Assembly (NCBI RefSeq): GCF_009208775.1
Contig: NZ_WFLM01000003.1
Location: forward strand, 473,374 to 537,373
Direction: 5' to 3'
Origin: Silvanigrella paludirubra
Lineage (GTDB): Bacteria; Bdellovibrionota_B; Oligoflexia; Silvanigrellales; Silvanigrellaceae
DNA length: 64,000 nucleotides
Position numbers and translations under genes: made by a program. The notes under the pieces are model-generated. The model did not search any database, was not told the origin of the DNA, and saw only the letters and a list, made by a program, of their open reading frames with translations. The first letter of the stretch is position 1, and every line of letters starts with the position of its first letter. This document shows positions 19,862-28,207 of the stretch, piece by piece.

Positions 19862-22800
19862 AAAAAATAGTATTCATTTTTTTAATATTCATGCATAATT
19901 TAATTTATTCAGAAGAAAATTATTTTATCCCTATAATTAATGACGATACAAAATTGATTACAAGAAAAGAAGAATTTAACATGAGAAGTGATCAGCAAAT
20001 TAAAAAAATATTTCGAGATATATTTGATTTGCATTTTTTAACATGGAAAGAAGAGTTTAAAAGAGAAATTAATTCAAATGAAAAAAATTATGATGCGATT
20101 GATAATTATGAACTTGATGAAAATAAGAAAATTGAAGATGAAAAGCTAAATAAATCGATTGAAATATTAAAAAAAATTATAAAAGAAAAAAATAGTAAAT
20201 TACCCTATTCTGAAGCTTGTTTTAAATTAGCTTTATTTTCTTATATTACAAAAAGAACTGATGCAGAAGCTAGCAGGGAAATATTAGATAATGGTTTAAA
20301 AGTTTTAACCAACTCTGAAGATAATAAAAGACTTTATGTTCGAATGAATTTATTTGCAGGTGATCTGGCACTTAAAAGTGAAAAATATCAAGCAGCAAAA
20401 AAATATTTTAATAATATTATAAATATAAAATTAGAATCTGAAGAATATAGAGAAGAAATTATTAGATCATATATTGGTTTTGGTGATGCTGAATTTGAAT
20501 TATTTCACTTTGCAGAAGCAAATATTTCTTATAAAAATGCATTAAAATTTAGTAAAAATTTTATAGGATATAGTGAAAATAAATATGCTTTATTAATAGG
20601 TGAAATAAAATTAAGGTTAATTTGGTCTTCATATAGGAATGCAGATTATGTTTTAGCAACAGAGTATGCTCAAGATTTTTCAAGAGAAAAAGGAAGATAT
20701 AATAATCTTCTTCCTAAAATAGCAATAGAAGATGTTATTAGAGTTGGGGCTTTATCTTTATATGAAAGAAAAGACCAAAATTTTTATATTACTTTAGCTC
20801 AAGATAAAGCAGCTGGTGATTTTGCAAAAAAAATGATTATAAATTCTTTTTATTATTATATCGCAGCTGGATATTCTATTGATGTTGAAAAATATGCAGC
20901 ACCAATTGAAAAATATTTTTTATCAACAAGATTGTTTCCTGATTTCATTAAAGCAAGATTAGTTGCATTAAATAAGTTAGATAATACAAATAAATATAAT
21001 GAAATAGCTTATTATGGTACTGCTTTTATTGCAAAGGATTCTATATGGAAATCAAGATATCTTTTGACAGAAATGGAAGAAGAAAATAGAAGTGCTATGA
21101 TTCAAAATCTTTCATTACAGTCAGGAAGTTACTATTATAATTTAGGTGTATCTACAAAATCGAGAAGTAACTTTTTAAAAAGTGCTGAAATATATCATGC
21201 AAGGATTTTAGAGAATTTTGAAGGAGATTTAAGAGGCGTCTTATTTCAATCTTATGCTCAGTCATTAATGATGGCTGGAGATTATAATTTGGCATGGGAT
21301 GCTTCTGAAGAAAGTCTTAAGCACCCATTGGATCAAAATAATTTAAAAATATCTTGGTTTCAATTGGTGAATATTTCTCGAATGCAAAGTGAGGATGTCA
21401 CATCAACAGATACAATAGAATTTAAAAAATATGAAAAAGCAGTCGATGGATTTATTGCTCATTTTCCTGCTGATCCTCAAGCTAGACTTTCTTTGTTTGA
21501 ATGTGGAAAACGTGCAGAATTATTAAATGATTTTGAAAATGCAAAAAATCGCTATGAAAAAATACTATCTTCTCCGCCATTATATTTTAAAGAGCAGTCA
21601 CAAGCAGAAAAAGATAAAGTTTCATTAGCTCTTGCAAACCTTTACATAAAAATGGGTGCAAAAGAAAAATTTATTTCGGATGCGGCTGGTTCTTTGGAAA
21701 AAATTTCTTCTGAAAATAAAATTTCTGATGAAATAAATAAAGTAATTATAATTAATAATTATAAATTAGCTTTGGAACATGCAATTAATTTAAAAGAAAA
21801 AGGTGAGCTTGTTAATTCAGCTAAATTTTTAGAGTTATGGTCAAAAAATTACAAAAATAATTTAAATTCTAGTGATGGGCTTTTATTATCAATACACGAA
21901 TTTGCTTTTCTTCAAAACTGGGATCATGTTCAAACTCTTACTGAGTATTTTATTGAAACATATCCTAATGATAGCAAAATAAATGAAATTATTTATTGGA
22001 GAGCACGTGCATCTGACATGTTATTGCAATTTTCACTAGCAGCAACTCTATATGATAAATCTTCGTTTAATGATGATAAATACCCAGATTTGGAAAAGAA
22101 AATATTTGCTTTAAAAAGAGCTTATGAAATTTATAGCTTAATTCAACTAGATGAAAATGTTCCTAGAATTATAGAAAAAATAGCTAATTTAGAAAGTAAA
22201 AAAAATATAGATAAAAATGAAGTAGGACTTTTAGAATTAACCGCAGCGGATAAATTTCTTGAACAAAAAAAGTATTTATTTGCTAATAAAATTTATAAAT
22301 ATTTGTCGTTAAAAAATAACATTTCAGTTTATATTAAAGAAAGAGCAACAATTGGTATTTATACTTCAGAACTCTATTTATCTAAAAATAGAAATACTTC
22401 AGAAACTAAATTTGACAGATATGTATCAAATCTTTTAAATAATAATAAAACAAACAATTTAAGTTTATTAAAGTTATCAAATGATGCAATTTTAGCTTTA
22501 AATAGTTTTGATAACGAAAAATTTGAAATGGATAATAATAAAAATTTTTCAGAAATAAATCTTAATAACATAAAAAATATGGATATAAGTAGAAATTTTA
22601 CATTAAAAAGATTAAATTATTTATCAAAATATAAAAATCAAGAAAGCGCTATGTCTCATACAAGTACTCTATTAGGAAAAATGAGTTTGGTTATAAGTGA
22701 TTCTTATTCACAACTTTATAAATATAAAGATAAAAAAGATATTTATTTAGTAAAATCAAATCAGCTGCAATCTGATGCAAAAAAATATTTATATAATGCT

Positions 22801-22995
22801 TTATCAATTTCAAAAAATTCATCTAGTGATAATTTATTATTATCAAGTCTTTTATCAAGATATTCTAAGAGAAGTTTTAATGTTTCACCTCAAGCAGATA
22901 TTCAAGACCATCAAAAATCAATGTTTATTTTAGAGTATTTACCTTCTTCTATGGGCTTAGTAAGTCAAGTTTCAGATTCGGGAGGTATAAAATGA
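19858..22995 (+). CDS. Large periplasmic tetratricopeptide-repeat protein
   Basis: 1045 residues starting at ATG 19858, which overlaps the preceding stop as ATGA; the 15 extra residues of the longer frame from 19813 are rejected. A signal peptide (KKIVFIFLIFMHNLIYS-EE) is followed by many TPR-type helix pairs. Examples are RLYVRMNLFAGDLALKSEKY with AKKYFNNII, and LRGVLFQSYAQSLMMAGDYN with AWDASEESL. YPNDSKINEIIYWRARASDM is a typical outer TPR. It is coupled to the following lipoprotein by ATGA. Its size and position before a TPR lipoprotein recall GltD-GltE of Myxococcus; I rate that as speculation. Confidence 0.8.
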   Translation: MKKIVFIFLIFMHNLIYSEENYFIPIINDDTKLITRKEEFNMRSDQQIKKIFRDIFDLHFLTWKEEFKREINSNEKNYDAIDNYELDENKKIEDEKLNKSIEILKKIIKEKNSKLPYSEACFKLALFSYITKRTDAEASREILDNGLKVLTNSEDNKRLYVRMNLFAGDLALKSEKYQAAKKYFNNIINIKLESEEYREEIIRSYIGFGDAEFELFHFAEANISYKNALKFSKNFIGYSENKYALLIGEIKLRLIWSSYRNADYVLATEYAQDFSREKGRYNNLLPKIAIEDVIRVGALSLYERKDQNFYITLAQDKAAGDFAKKMIINSFYYYIAAGYSIDVEKYAAPIEKYFLSTRLFPDFIKARLVALNKLDNTNKYNEIAYYGTAFIAKDSIWKSRYLLTEMEEENRSAMIQNLSLQSGSYYYNLGVSTKSRSNFLKSAEIYHARILENFEGDLRGVLFQSYAQSLMMAGDYNLAWDASEESLKHPLDQNNLKISWFQLVNISRMQSEDVTSTDTIEFKKYEKAVDGFIAHFPADPQARLSLFECGKRAELLNDFENAKNRYEKILSSPPLYFKEQSQAEKDKVSLALANLYIKMGAKEKFISDAAGSLEKISSENKISDEINKVIIINNYKLALEHAINLKEKGELVNSAKFLELWSKNYKNNLNSSDGLLLSIHEFAFLQNWDHVQTLTEYFIETYPNDSKINEIIYWRARASDMLLQFSLAATLYDKSSFNDDKYPDLEKKIFALKRAYEIYSLIQLDENVPRIIEKIANLESKKNIDKNEVGLLELTAADKFLEQKKYLFANKIYKYLSLKNNISVYIKERATIGIYTSELYLSKNRNTSETKFDRYVSNLLNNNKTNNLSLLKLSNDAILALNSFDNEKFEMDNNKNFSEINLNNIKNMDISRNFTLKRLNYLSKYKNQESAMSHTSTLLGKMSLVISDSYSQLYKYKDKKDIYLVKSNQLQSDAKKYLYNALSISKNSSSDNLLLSSLLSRYSKRSFNVSPQADIQDHQKSMFILEYLPSSMGLVSQVSDSGGIK

Positions 22996-24170
22996 AAATA
23001 AAAAATAAAATATTTATATGGATAATTGTGTTTATTTTTTTTATTTCATGTACATCTTCAAAACATATTGAGGAATTAGAAGATAATAACAATACTGAAT
23101 TTCAAGCAGAATCAGATTTATTAAATTTACCTTATTATAGTCCTTTTTTCTATTATCCTGAATCTACAATTCGTTCGCAAAGAAAATTAGCCAGCGATAA
23201 ATTTACTCCATATGATATATTAAATTATTTAAAGCCTAAAACAGAAACAGAAAAACTATTAGAAGATAATTTTTTAGATCCAGAATTATTTAAGTCTATT
23301 CCAAGTAATCTTGATGTTATCGCAAGTACAATTCATGACCTTCAAAGAGGTGATACACAAAAAGCAATTGAAAAAAATAAAAATATTTTAAATAATTTGG
23401 AAAGAAATAGGACAAAAACACTAAATGAGGATTATGGAGTATCTCCATTTAGGGAGGCATCTCTTATTTTAGCAATTGCTTATTTACAAGAAGGAGATGA
23501 AAATCAAGCTATCCAAATTTTAGAAAAATTGGTTACTTATTCTAATACGTGGTCTCCAATTTATATGGTACTTGGTGATTATTACTATAATAAAAAGGCT
23601 TATTCTTTATCGCTAAATGTTGCTACAAAAGGGATAGATAAGTGTAATGAAAAGTTATCTTATTTATATGTTTTGCAAACTAAGTCTTTTCGAGGAGTGG
23701 GTGATATTATAAGAGCAAAACAAACACTAAATAGAGCTCTTGTTTTATTTCCAAAAAATGGTGATATCGAGCTTTGGAGTGGCATTATAGACTATGACCA
23801 AAAGGATTATGATTCAGCATGTAAACATTTTAATGCTGCATACGAATTAAATTTTATGAATCCCTATATTGCGCATAATTATTCATATTGCTTAATAAAA
23901 AGTAATCAATATGATTTAGCCAATGAAGTTTTAATGAAAGCAATAACAAATTCGCCTTCACAGGCTCACTTATATTTTTTAAATGGTGTATTAGAGAATT
24001 TAAGACATAATTTTTATGCCGCTCAAAAATCATGGCAAACTTATTTAAGCCTAGCAGATGATACTGATCCAAATTATAAAACAGTAATATTCAAGCTCTC
24101 TCAAATGGAATTAAATGAAAAAGATTCTACAGAGGAGCTTGTTTATCCATCTAGCTCTTCACCTAAGTGA
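22992..24170 (+). CDS. TPR-repeat lipoprotein, last gene of the operon
   Basis: 392 residues. The N-terminus is a lipoprotein signal, IIVFIFFISC-TSSK, with a Phe-Ile-Ser-Cys lipobox, so it is probably lipid-anchored. From about residue 150 come TPR units: FREASLILAIAYLQEGDENQ, WSPIYMVLGDYYYNKKAYS, NGDIELWSGIIDYDQKDYDS, NPYIAHNYSYCLIKSNQYDL and SQAHLYFLNGVLENLRHNFY. It starts within the previous stop (ATGA). It probably serves as the outer-membrane scaffold for the two large periplasmic proteins encoded before it. Function is unassigned. Confidence 0.82.
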   Translation: MKIKNKIFIWIIVFIFFISCTSSKHIEELEDNNNTEFQAESDLLNLPYYSPFFYYPESTIRSQRKLASDKFTPYDILNYLKPKTETEKLLEDNFLDPELFKSIPSNLDVIASTIHDLQRGDTQKAIEKNKNILNNLERNRTKTLNEDYGVSPFREASLILAIAYLQEGDENQAIQILEKLVTYSNTWSPIYMVLGDYYYNKKAYSLSLNVATKGIDKCNEKLSYLYVLQTKSFRGVGDIIRAKQTLNRALVLFPKNGDIELWSGIIDYDQKDYDSACKHFNAAYELNFMNPYIAHNYSYCLIKSNQYDLANEVLMKAITNSPSQAHLYFLNGVLENLRHNFYAAQKSWQTYLSLADDTDPNYKTVIFKLSQMELNEKDSTEELVYPSSSSPK

Positions 24171-24176
24171 AACACA

Positions 24177-24205
24177 TTGACTTTTTCTTGTTTGATTTGT
24201 AGTAT
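24177..24205 (+). promoter_or_regulatory. Sigma-70-type promoter of the RRM gene
   Basis: TTGACT (24177-24182) and TAGTAT (24200-24205) are separated by exactly 17 bases, close to consensus. Transcription would begin near 24212. That leaves an untranslated leader of about 130 bases before the RRM protein gene. Confidence 0.6.
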
Positions 24206-24225
24206 TTATGTCACCAGCACGCTCA

Positions 24226-24261
24226 ATTCGTGGTTGAAGTTTAAAAAAAATCAAACCGAAT
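24226..24261 (+). other. Hairpin in the long leader of the RRM gene
   Basis: ATTCGTGGTTGA pairs with TCAAACCGAAT across a 13-base A-rich loop, with one bulge and one mismatch. It lies inside the predicted untranslated leader. A regulatory role such as temperature response or autoregulation is inferred from the behaviour of other small bacterial RNA-binding protein genes. Confidence 0.4.
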
Positions 24262-24341
24262 GGGCTTATCTGCTTGGTGTATTTTGAAGTTTTGCGTTCA
24301 TTCTCTTTTCATAAAGAGGACGCTCCTTGGAGGCATGTCTC

Positions 24342-24644
24342 ATGGCTAAGAAGTTATATGTAGGAAACCTTCCTTTTAGTTGTACTGATGCTGAGCTTTC
24401 ACAAGCTTTTGCTAATTATGGTGCTGTTACTAGCGCTCGTGTTGTCACTGATCGTGAAACTGGGCACAGCAAAGGTTTTGGTTTTGTTGAAATGGATCAA
24501 GAAGATGATGCCCTCAAGGCTGTAGAAAACTTAAATGGCAAACCCTTTATGGGTCGTCCTCTGACAGTAAATGAAGCTAGACCACGTGAAGAAGGAAAAC
24601 GCGAAGGTTCGTATAATCGTCGTGGGTATGATGCGAGAACATAA
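24342..24644 (+). CDS. Small RRM-domain RNA-binding protein
   Basis: A 100-residue protein that is essentially one RNA recognition motif. RNP2 is LYVGNLPF (about 5-12) and RNP1 is KGFGFVEM (about 44-51), both with the aromatic residues needed for RNA stacking. A short basic tail (REEGKREGSYNRRGYDART) follows. The start is ATG 24342, 8 bases after GGAGG (24329-24333); the longer frame begins at a TTG inside that site. Such stand-alone RRM proteins occur in cyanobacteria, Bacteroidota and several proteobacteria, often cold-induced. Monocistronic, with its own promoter and terminator. RNA target unknown. Confidence 0.93.
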   Translation: MAKKLYVGNLPFSCTDAELSQAFANYGAVTSARVVTDRETGHSKGFGFVEMDQEDDALKAVENLNGKPFMGRPLTVNEARPREEGKREGSYNRRGYDART

Positions 24645-24662
24645 TTCGCATTACTTTAAAGC

Positions 24663-24713
24663 AAAAAAAGAAAGAGACAATAAATAAACTTTTATTGTCT
24701 CTTTCTTTTTTTT
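24663..24713 (+). terminator. Strong intrinsic terminator
   Basis: A perfect 15-bp stem, GAAAGAGACAATAAA (24670-24684) with TTTATTGTCTCTTTC (24691-24705), closes a 6-base loop. It is flanked by an A-run on the left and a T-run to 24713 on the right. It ends the RRM transcript and could act in both directions. Confidence 0.9.
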
Positions 24714-25062
24714 GGGGAGTTATTATAACATTTGTAATTATAAAATTTAAGATAATAGTTTATTTGTTATGAATTTATGCATATGTATAATAATACAAAT
24801 AATTATACAATTTAAACATTTAATTTTAAAAAAAAAATTAAATGTTTATCAAATTATAGACTTAAAATTTATAGATTTAAAACTGTATATTTTTTTTTCT
24901 TTATGTTAATTGAGTCTACAAGAGGAACTTCAGTAAGTAATATTAAGCTTATACTGGTTTTGAATTATAATTATTCCACTGTTAGTTATCTTGAACCTAA
25001 ACTTAAAAATATGGTACTTATGATATTGAAATGAAATATTAACAACATTGTTTTGGTGTATT
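24714..25062. other. Non-coding gap before the polysaccharide cluster
   Basis: About 350 bases of very AT-rich sequence without a credible gene. A TATAAT at 24966-24971 with TTAAGC 17 bases upstream (24943-24948) is a possible promoter for the polysaccharide operon, but such matches are frequent at this base composition. No JUMPstart/ops element was seen. Confidence 0.5.
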
Positions 25063-26475
25063 ATGTATAGAAATTTTTTGAAGCAAAATTATTACTATTT
25101 TTTTCTTTTTCTAATTGTAGCTGATGTTCTTATTATTTCAATTTCAGAATTTTTATCATCAATTCTTGTTTTAGATCAAGTATTAAATTTTACTCAAATT
25201 TTTAAAAATTTAATTGTTGTTTCAATTTTTATGTTTCCTTTTCTTTCTTATTTTGGAGTTTATTCTCCTTTTAGAAGAGCAAATTATATTCAGATTTGTA
25301 AGAAAATCATATTAGCGCATATATCTTTTTTTATTGTATTCTCCACAATTGTTTATCTTATAAATCAAAATACTTTTATTTTTAAAGTAACTTGGATTTC
25401 AGTTTTTGTCAGTATTTCCTTTTTCATGTTTATTTTTTCAAGATTGCTTTTATTAACTGTCCTAAGATTTTTAAGAAAAAGAAGTTTTAATACAAGATCG
25501 ATTTTGATCATTGGTACTGGGGAAATGGCAGAAAAAATACATGTGCGATTCCTAGAATTTCTTTGGACAGGATATAGAGTAATTGGATTTATAAATCATG
25601 AACAATCTAATGAATTTGAACAAAAAAGTTTTAATGGTGTTCCGATATACAATAAACCAAAAGATCTATCTAAGTGGATTGAGGAACATTCTGTTGAAGA
25701 GATCTGGTTTGCTTTACCACTAAGTCTAGATGGTGAAATTAAAGATTTACTTTGGGAGTTACGGCATAAACCCATTCCAAAAAGATATGTTCCAGATATG
25801 TTTGCTTTAAATGTAATTACATCTTCAATCGGACAAATTGAAGACATCCCCATTTTAGATTTAGAAGATTCAAGAATTATAGGAAAATCAATTATAATAA
25901 AAGATATTTTAGATAAATCTCTTGCCTTAATTATATTAATTTTAATTTCTCCTTTAATGATTGGTATTGCAATTGCAATTAAAGTTACCAGTAAGGGCCC
26001 TATTATTTTTAAACAAAAAAGATATGGTATTTATGGAAATGTATTTAATGTTTATAAATTTCGATCTATGAAAATGCATACTGAAAAAAATATTATACAA
26101 CAAGCTCAAAAAAATGATCCAAGATTAACTATTATTGGAGGGTTTTTAAGAAGAACAAGTTTAGATGAACTTCCGCAATTTATTAATGTACTTCAAGGAA
26201 AAATGTCTATAGTTGGGCCAAGACCTCATGCAGTAAGTCATAATGAGTATTACAAAGATTTAGTTACTTTATATATGCAAAGGCATCTCATTAAACCAGG
26301 TATCACAGGACTTGCACAGGTAAATGGTTCTCGTGGTGAAACAGATACTGTGGAAAAAATGCAAAAAAGAGTTGATTTTGACATGGATTACATTAAAAAC
26401 TGGAGTGTTTTTTTGGATTTAAAAATTATATTTCTTACAATATTCAAGGGATTTTTCAATAAAAACGCATATTAA
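25063..26475 (+). CDS. Undecaprenyl-phosphate sugar phosphotransferase (WbaP/WcaJ-type initiating enzyme)
   Basis: Starts repeat-unit synthesis by moving a sugar-1-phosphate, often glucose or galactose, from a UDP-sugar to undecaprenyl phosphate at the inner membrane. The 470-residue protein has about four N-terminal membrane helices and a central nucleotide-binding-like CoA-binding domain (about 140-250). The C-terminal Bac_transf domain has a reentrant helix (LALIILILISPLMIGIAIA), then KSIIIKDILDK, VYKFRSM, RRTSLDELPQ, IVGPRPH and KPGITGLAQVNG. Start ATG 25063 was chosen over an upstream TTG (25048), though both ribosome sites are weak. First gene of the wzb-wza-wzc-type operon. Confidence 0.92.
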   Translation: MYRNFLKQNYYYFFLFLIVADVLIISISEFLSSILVLDQVLNFTQIFKNLIVVSIFMFPFLSYFGVYSPFRRANYIQICKKIILAHISFFIVFSTIVYLINQNTFIFKVTWISVFVSISFFMFIFSRLLLLTVLRFLRKRSFNTRSILIIGTGEMAEKIHVRFLEFLWTGYRVIGFINHEQSNEFEQKSFNGVPIYNKPKDLSKWIEEHSVEEIWFALPLSLDGEIKDLLWELRHKPIPKRYVPDMFALNVITSSIGQIEDIPILDLEDSRIIGKSIIIKDILDKSLALIILILISPLMIGIAIAIKVTSKGPIIFKQKRYGIYGNVFNVYKFRSMKMHTEKNIIQQAQKNDPRLTIIGGFLRRTSLDELPQFINVLQGKMSIVGPRPHAVSHNEYYKDLVTLYMQRHLIKPGITGLAQVNGSRGETDTVEKMQKRVDFDMDYIKNWSVFLDLKIIFLTIFKGFFNKNAY

Positions 26476-26517
26476 TTATATAATAATATTTATTAAAAAT
26501 TAAAAAAGAGAATTTAA

Positions 26518-26967
26518 ATGAATAAAATAAATTCAGTTTTATTAGTTTGTATTGGTAATATTTGCAGAAGTCCTTATGCTGAAACAAAGCTTAAAGAGAT
26601 GATTAAGAACTCTAATTTAGAGAATTTTAATATTTCTTCTGCAGGCATAAATGCAATGATTGGTGAATCTGCGACTTTAAATTCAATTAAGGTAGCTAAA
26701 GAAAATAACTTAGACCTTTCAGCTCATATTGCAAAGCAATTAACTATATATCATGTAAAGCAATATGAATTAATTCTTGTTATGGAAGAAGAGCAAAAAA
26801 AATGGATAGAGAAAAAGTTTCCATTTTCATTTGGTAAAGTTCACTTAATTGGGAAATGGAATAATGAAATTATTTATGATCCATATCAAAAACCCTATCC
26901 TGCATTTGTAGAAATGGCTAAAAAAATAGATTTATGTTTACTTGATTGGTTAGAAAAATTTAAATAA
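26518..26967 (+). CDS. wzb: Low-molecular-weight protein-tyrosine phosphatase (Wzb-like)
   Basis: 149 residues with the P-loop CIGNICRSPYAE (CX5R, about 11-16) and the general-acid loop DPYQKP near residue 121, both intact. It is expected to dephosphorylate the tyrosine cluster of the Wzc kinase encoded two genes downstream, and so to control polymer assembly. Located 42 bases after the initiating transferase and 20 before wza. Confidence 0.93.
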   Translation: MNKINSVLLVCIGNICRSPYAETKLKEMIKNSNLENFNISSAGINAMIGESATLNSIKVAKENNLDLSAHIAKQLTIYHVKQYELILVMEEEQKKWIEKKFPFSFGKVHLIGKWNNEIIYDPYQKPYPAFVEMAKKIDLCLLDWLEKFK

Positions 26968-26987
26968 TATTTAAGGAATAATTTTTT

Positions 26988-28193
26988 ATGGAGTTTTTGA
27001 GAAATTTTAGAGTGTCGGTTATTTTAAAGCTAAATTTAGTTTTAACAAGTGGATGCGTTTTTGCTCCAGGAATGCATGTAGAAGATCCTATTGAACAAGT
27101 TTCTAAAAATGGGGATATCGTCACCCCAAAAATTCAGCAAATTAATGCTAGATTTATTAAAGATAAATTAACTAAAGATAATGAACAAAAAATAATTTTA
27201 AAAAATAATTACTTAGCTCCTAATGGATTTACTCAAGACTCTAATGGATATACATATAGAATTGGCTCTCAAGATGTTATTAGTATTGTTGTTTGGGATC
27301 ATCCTAATTTAACCAATCCAACTCTAAATGATGGTGTCAGTTCTTCAAAATCAATGCCTTCAAATATTTCATCGTCTCTAGGAATTTCAGTAGATCAAAA
27401 TGGAAATATTTTTTATCCTTATATAGGAGAAATAAAAGTAGCAGGATTATCTATTCCTGAGTTAAGAGTTTTAATTACTAAAAAACTATCCATCTTCTTA
27501 AAAAATCCACAAATTAATGTTACAGTAAACGAATTTAACAGTCAAAAAGTAGCTGTGGTAGGTGCTGTTACAACACCAAGAGTGATCCCAATAACAAATA
27601 CTCCTTTAACCATTTTAAATGCAATTACTTTAACAGGAGGACCAATTCGTTGTGGAGTTAATCAAAATAATAATGTCGTTGAAACAGAATGTTCGGATTT
27701 AACTGCTGTAACAATTAAAAGAGGAAATGTAAGTGTTTTAGTGGATTTAACAACTTTAGAATCACCCAAAGGCACATCTGAAAATTGGATTTTAAAAGAC
27801 GGTGATGTTGTAACAGTTCCAAGTAATATTAAAACACAGGTGTTTGTTCTTGGAGCAGTTAATGCACCAGGAGCTTATAATATAAATAATGGAAAACTTG
27901 CATTGTTAGATGTTATTGGAAACTCAAAAGGTTTTTCTAATCAATCATCCCCTGAATATACATATATTATTCGTAATTTTTATAATGAACCTGAAATTTA
28001 TGCTATAAATCTTCGATCGCCAGACTCGCTTTTGTTAGCTGGGCAGTTTTATTTGAAACCAAAAGATATTGTATATGCTTCAAAATCTAAACTTGTTCAA
28101 TTTAATGAAGTCATGAGTCTTGTAACACCATCAATGAATACAATTAATCAAGGTGTTAGTACTGCTGTCGGAATTAAAACATTAAGCAATTAA
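26988..28193 (+). CDS. wza: Outer-membrane polysaccharide export lipoprotein (Wza-like)
   Basis: 401 residues. The lipobox LTSGC lies near residue 24, followed by the polysaccharide-export domain (YRIGSQDVISIVVWDHPNL, then VDQNGNIFYPYIGEIKVAGL). Two SLBB-type domains follow: KVAVVGAVTTPRVIPITNT and QVFVLGAVNAPGAYNINNG. It should form the octameric outer-membrane channel for the polymer. AAGGA ribosome site before ATG 26988. The neighbours wzb and wzc complete the export-control set. Confidence 0.94.
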   Translation: MEFLRNFRVSVILKLNLVLTSGCVFAPGMHVEDPIEQVSKNGDIVTPKIQQINARFIKDKLTKDNEQKIILKNNYLAPNGFTQDSNGYTYRIGSQDVISIVVWDHPNLTNPTLNDGVSSSKSMPSNISSSLGISVDQNGNIFYPYIGEIKVAGLSIPELRVLITKKLSIFLKNPQINVTVNEFNSQKVAVVGAVTTPRVIPITNTPLTILNAITLTGGPIRCGVNQNNNVVETECSDLTAVTIKRGNVSVLVDLTTLESPKGTSENWILKDGDVVTVPSNIKTQVFVLGAVNAPGAYNINNGKLALLDVIGNSKGFSNQSSPEYTYIIRNFYNEPEIYAINLRSPDSLLLAGQFYLKPKDIVYASKSKLVQFNEVMSLVTPSMNTINQGVSTAVGIKTLSN

Positions 28194-28207
28194 AATTAGG
28201 GTTTAAT

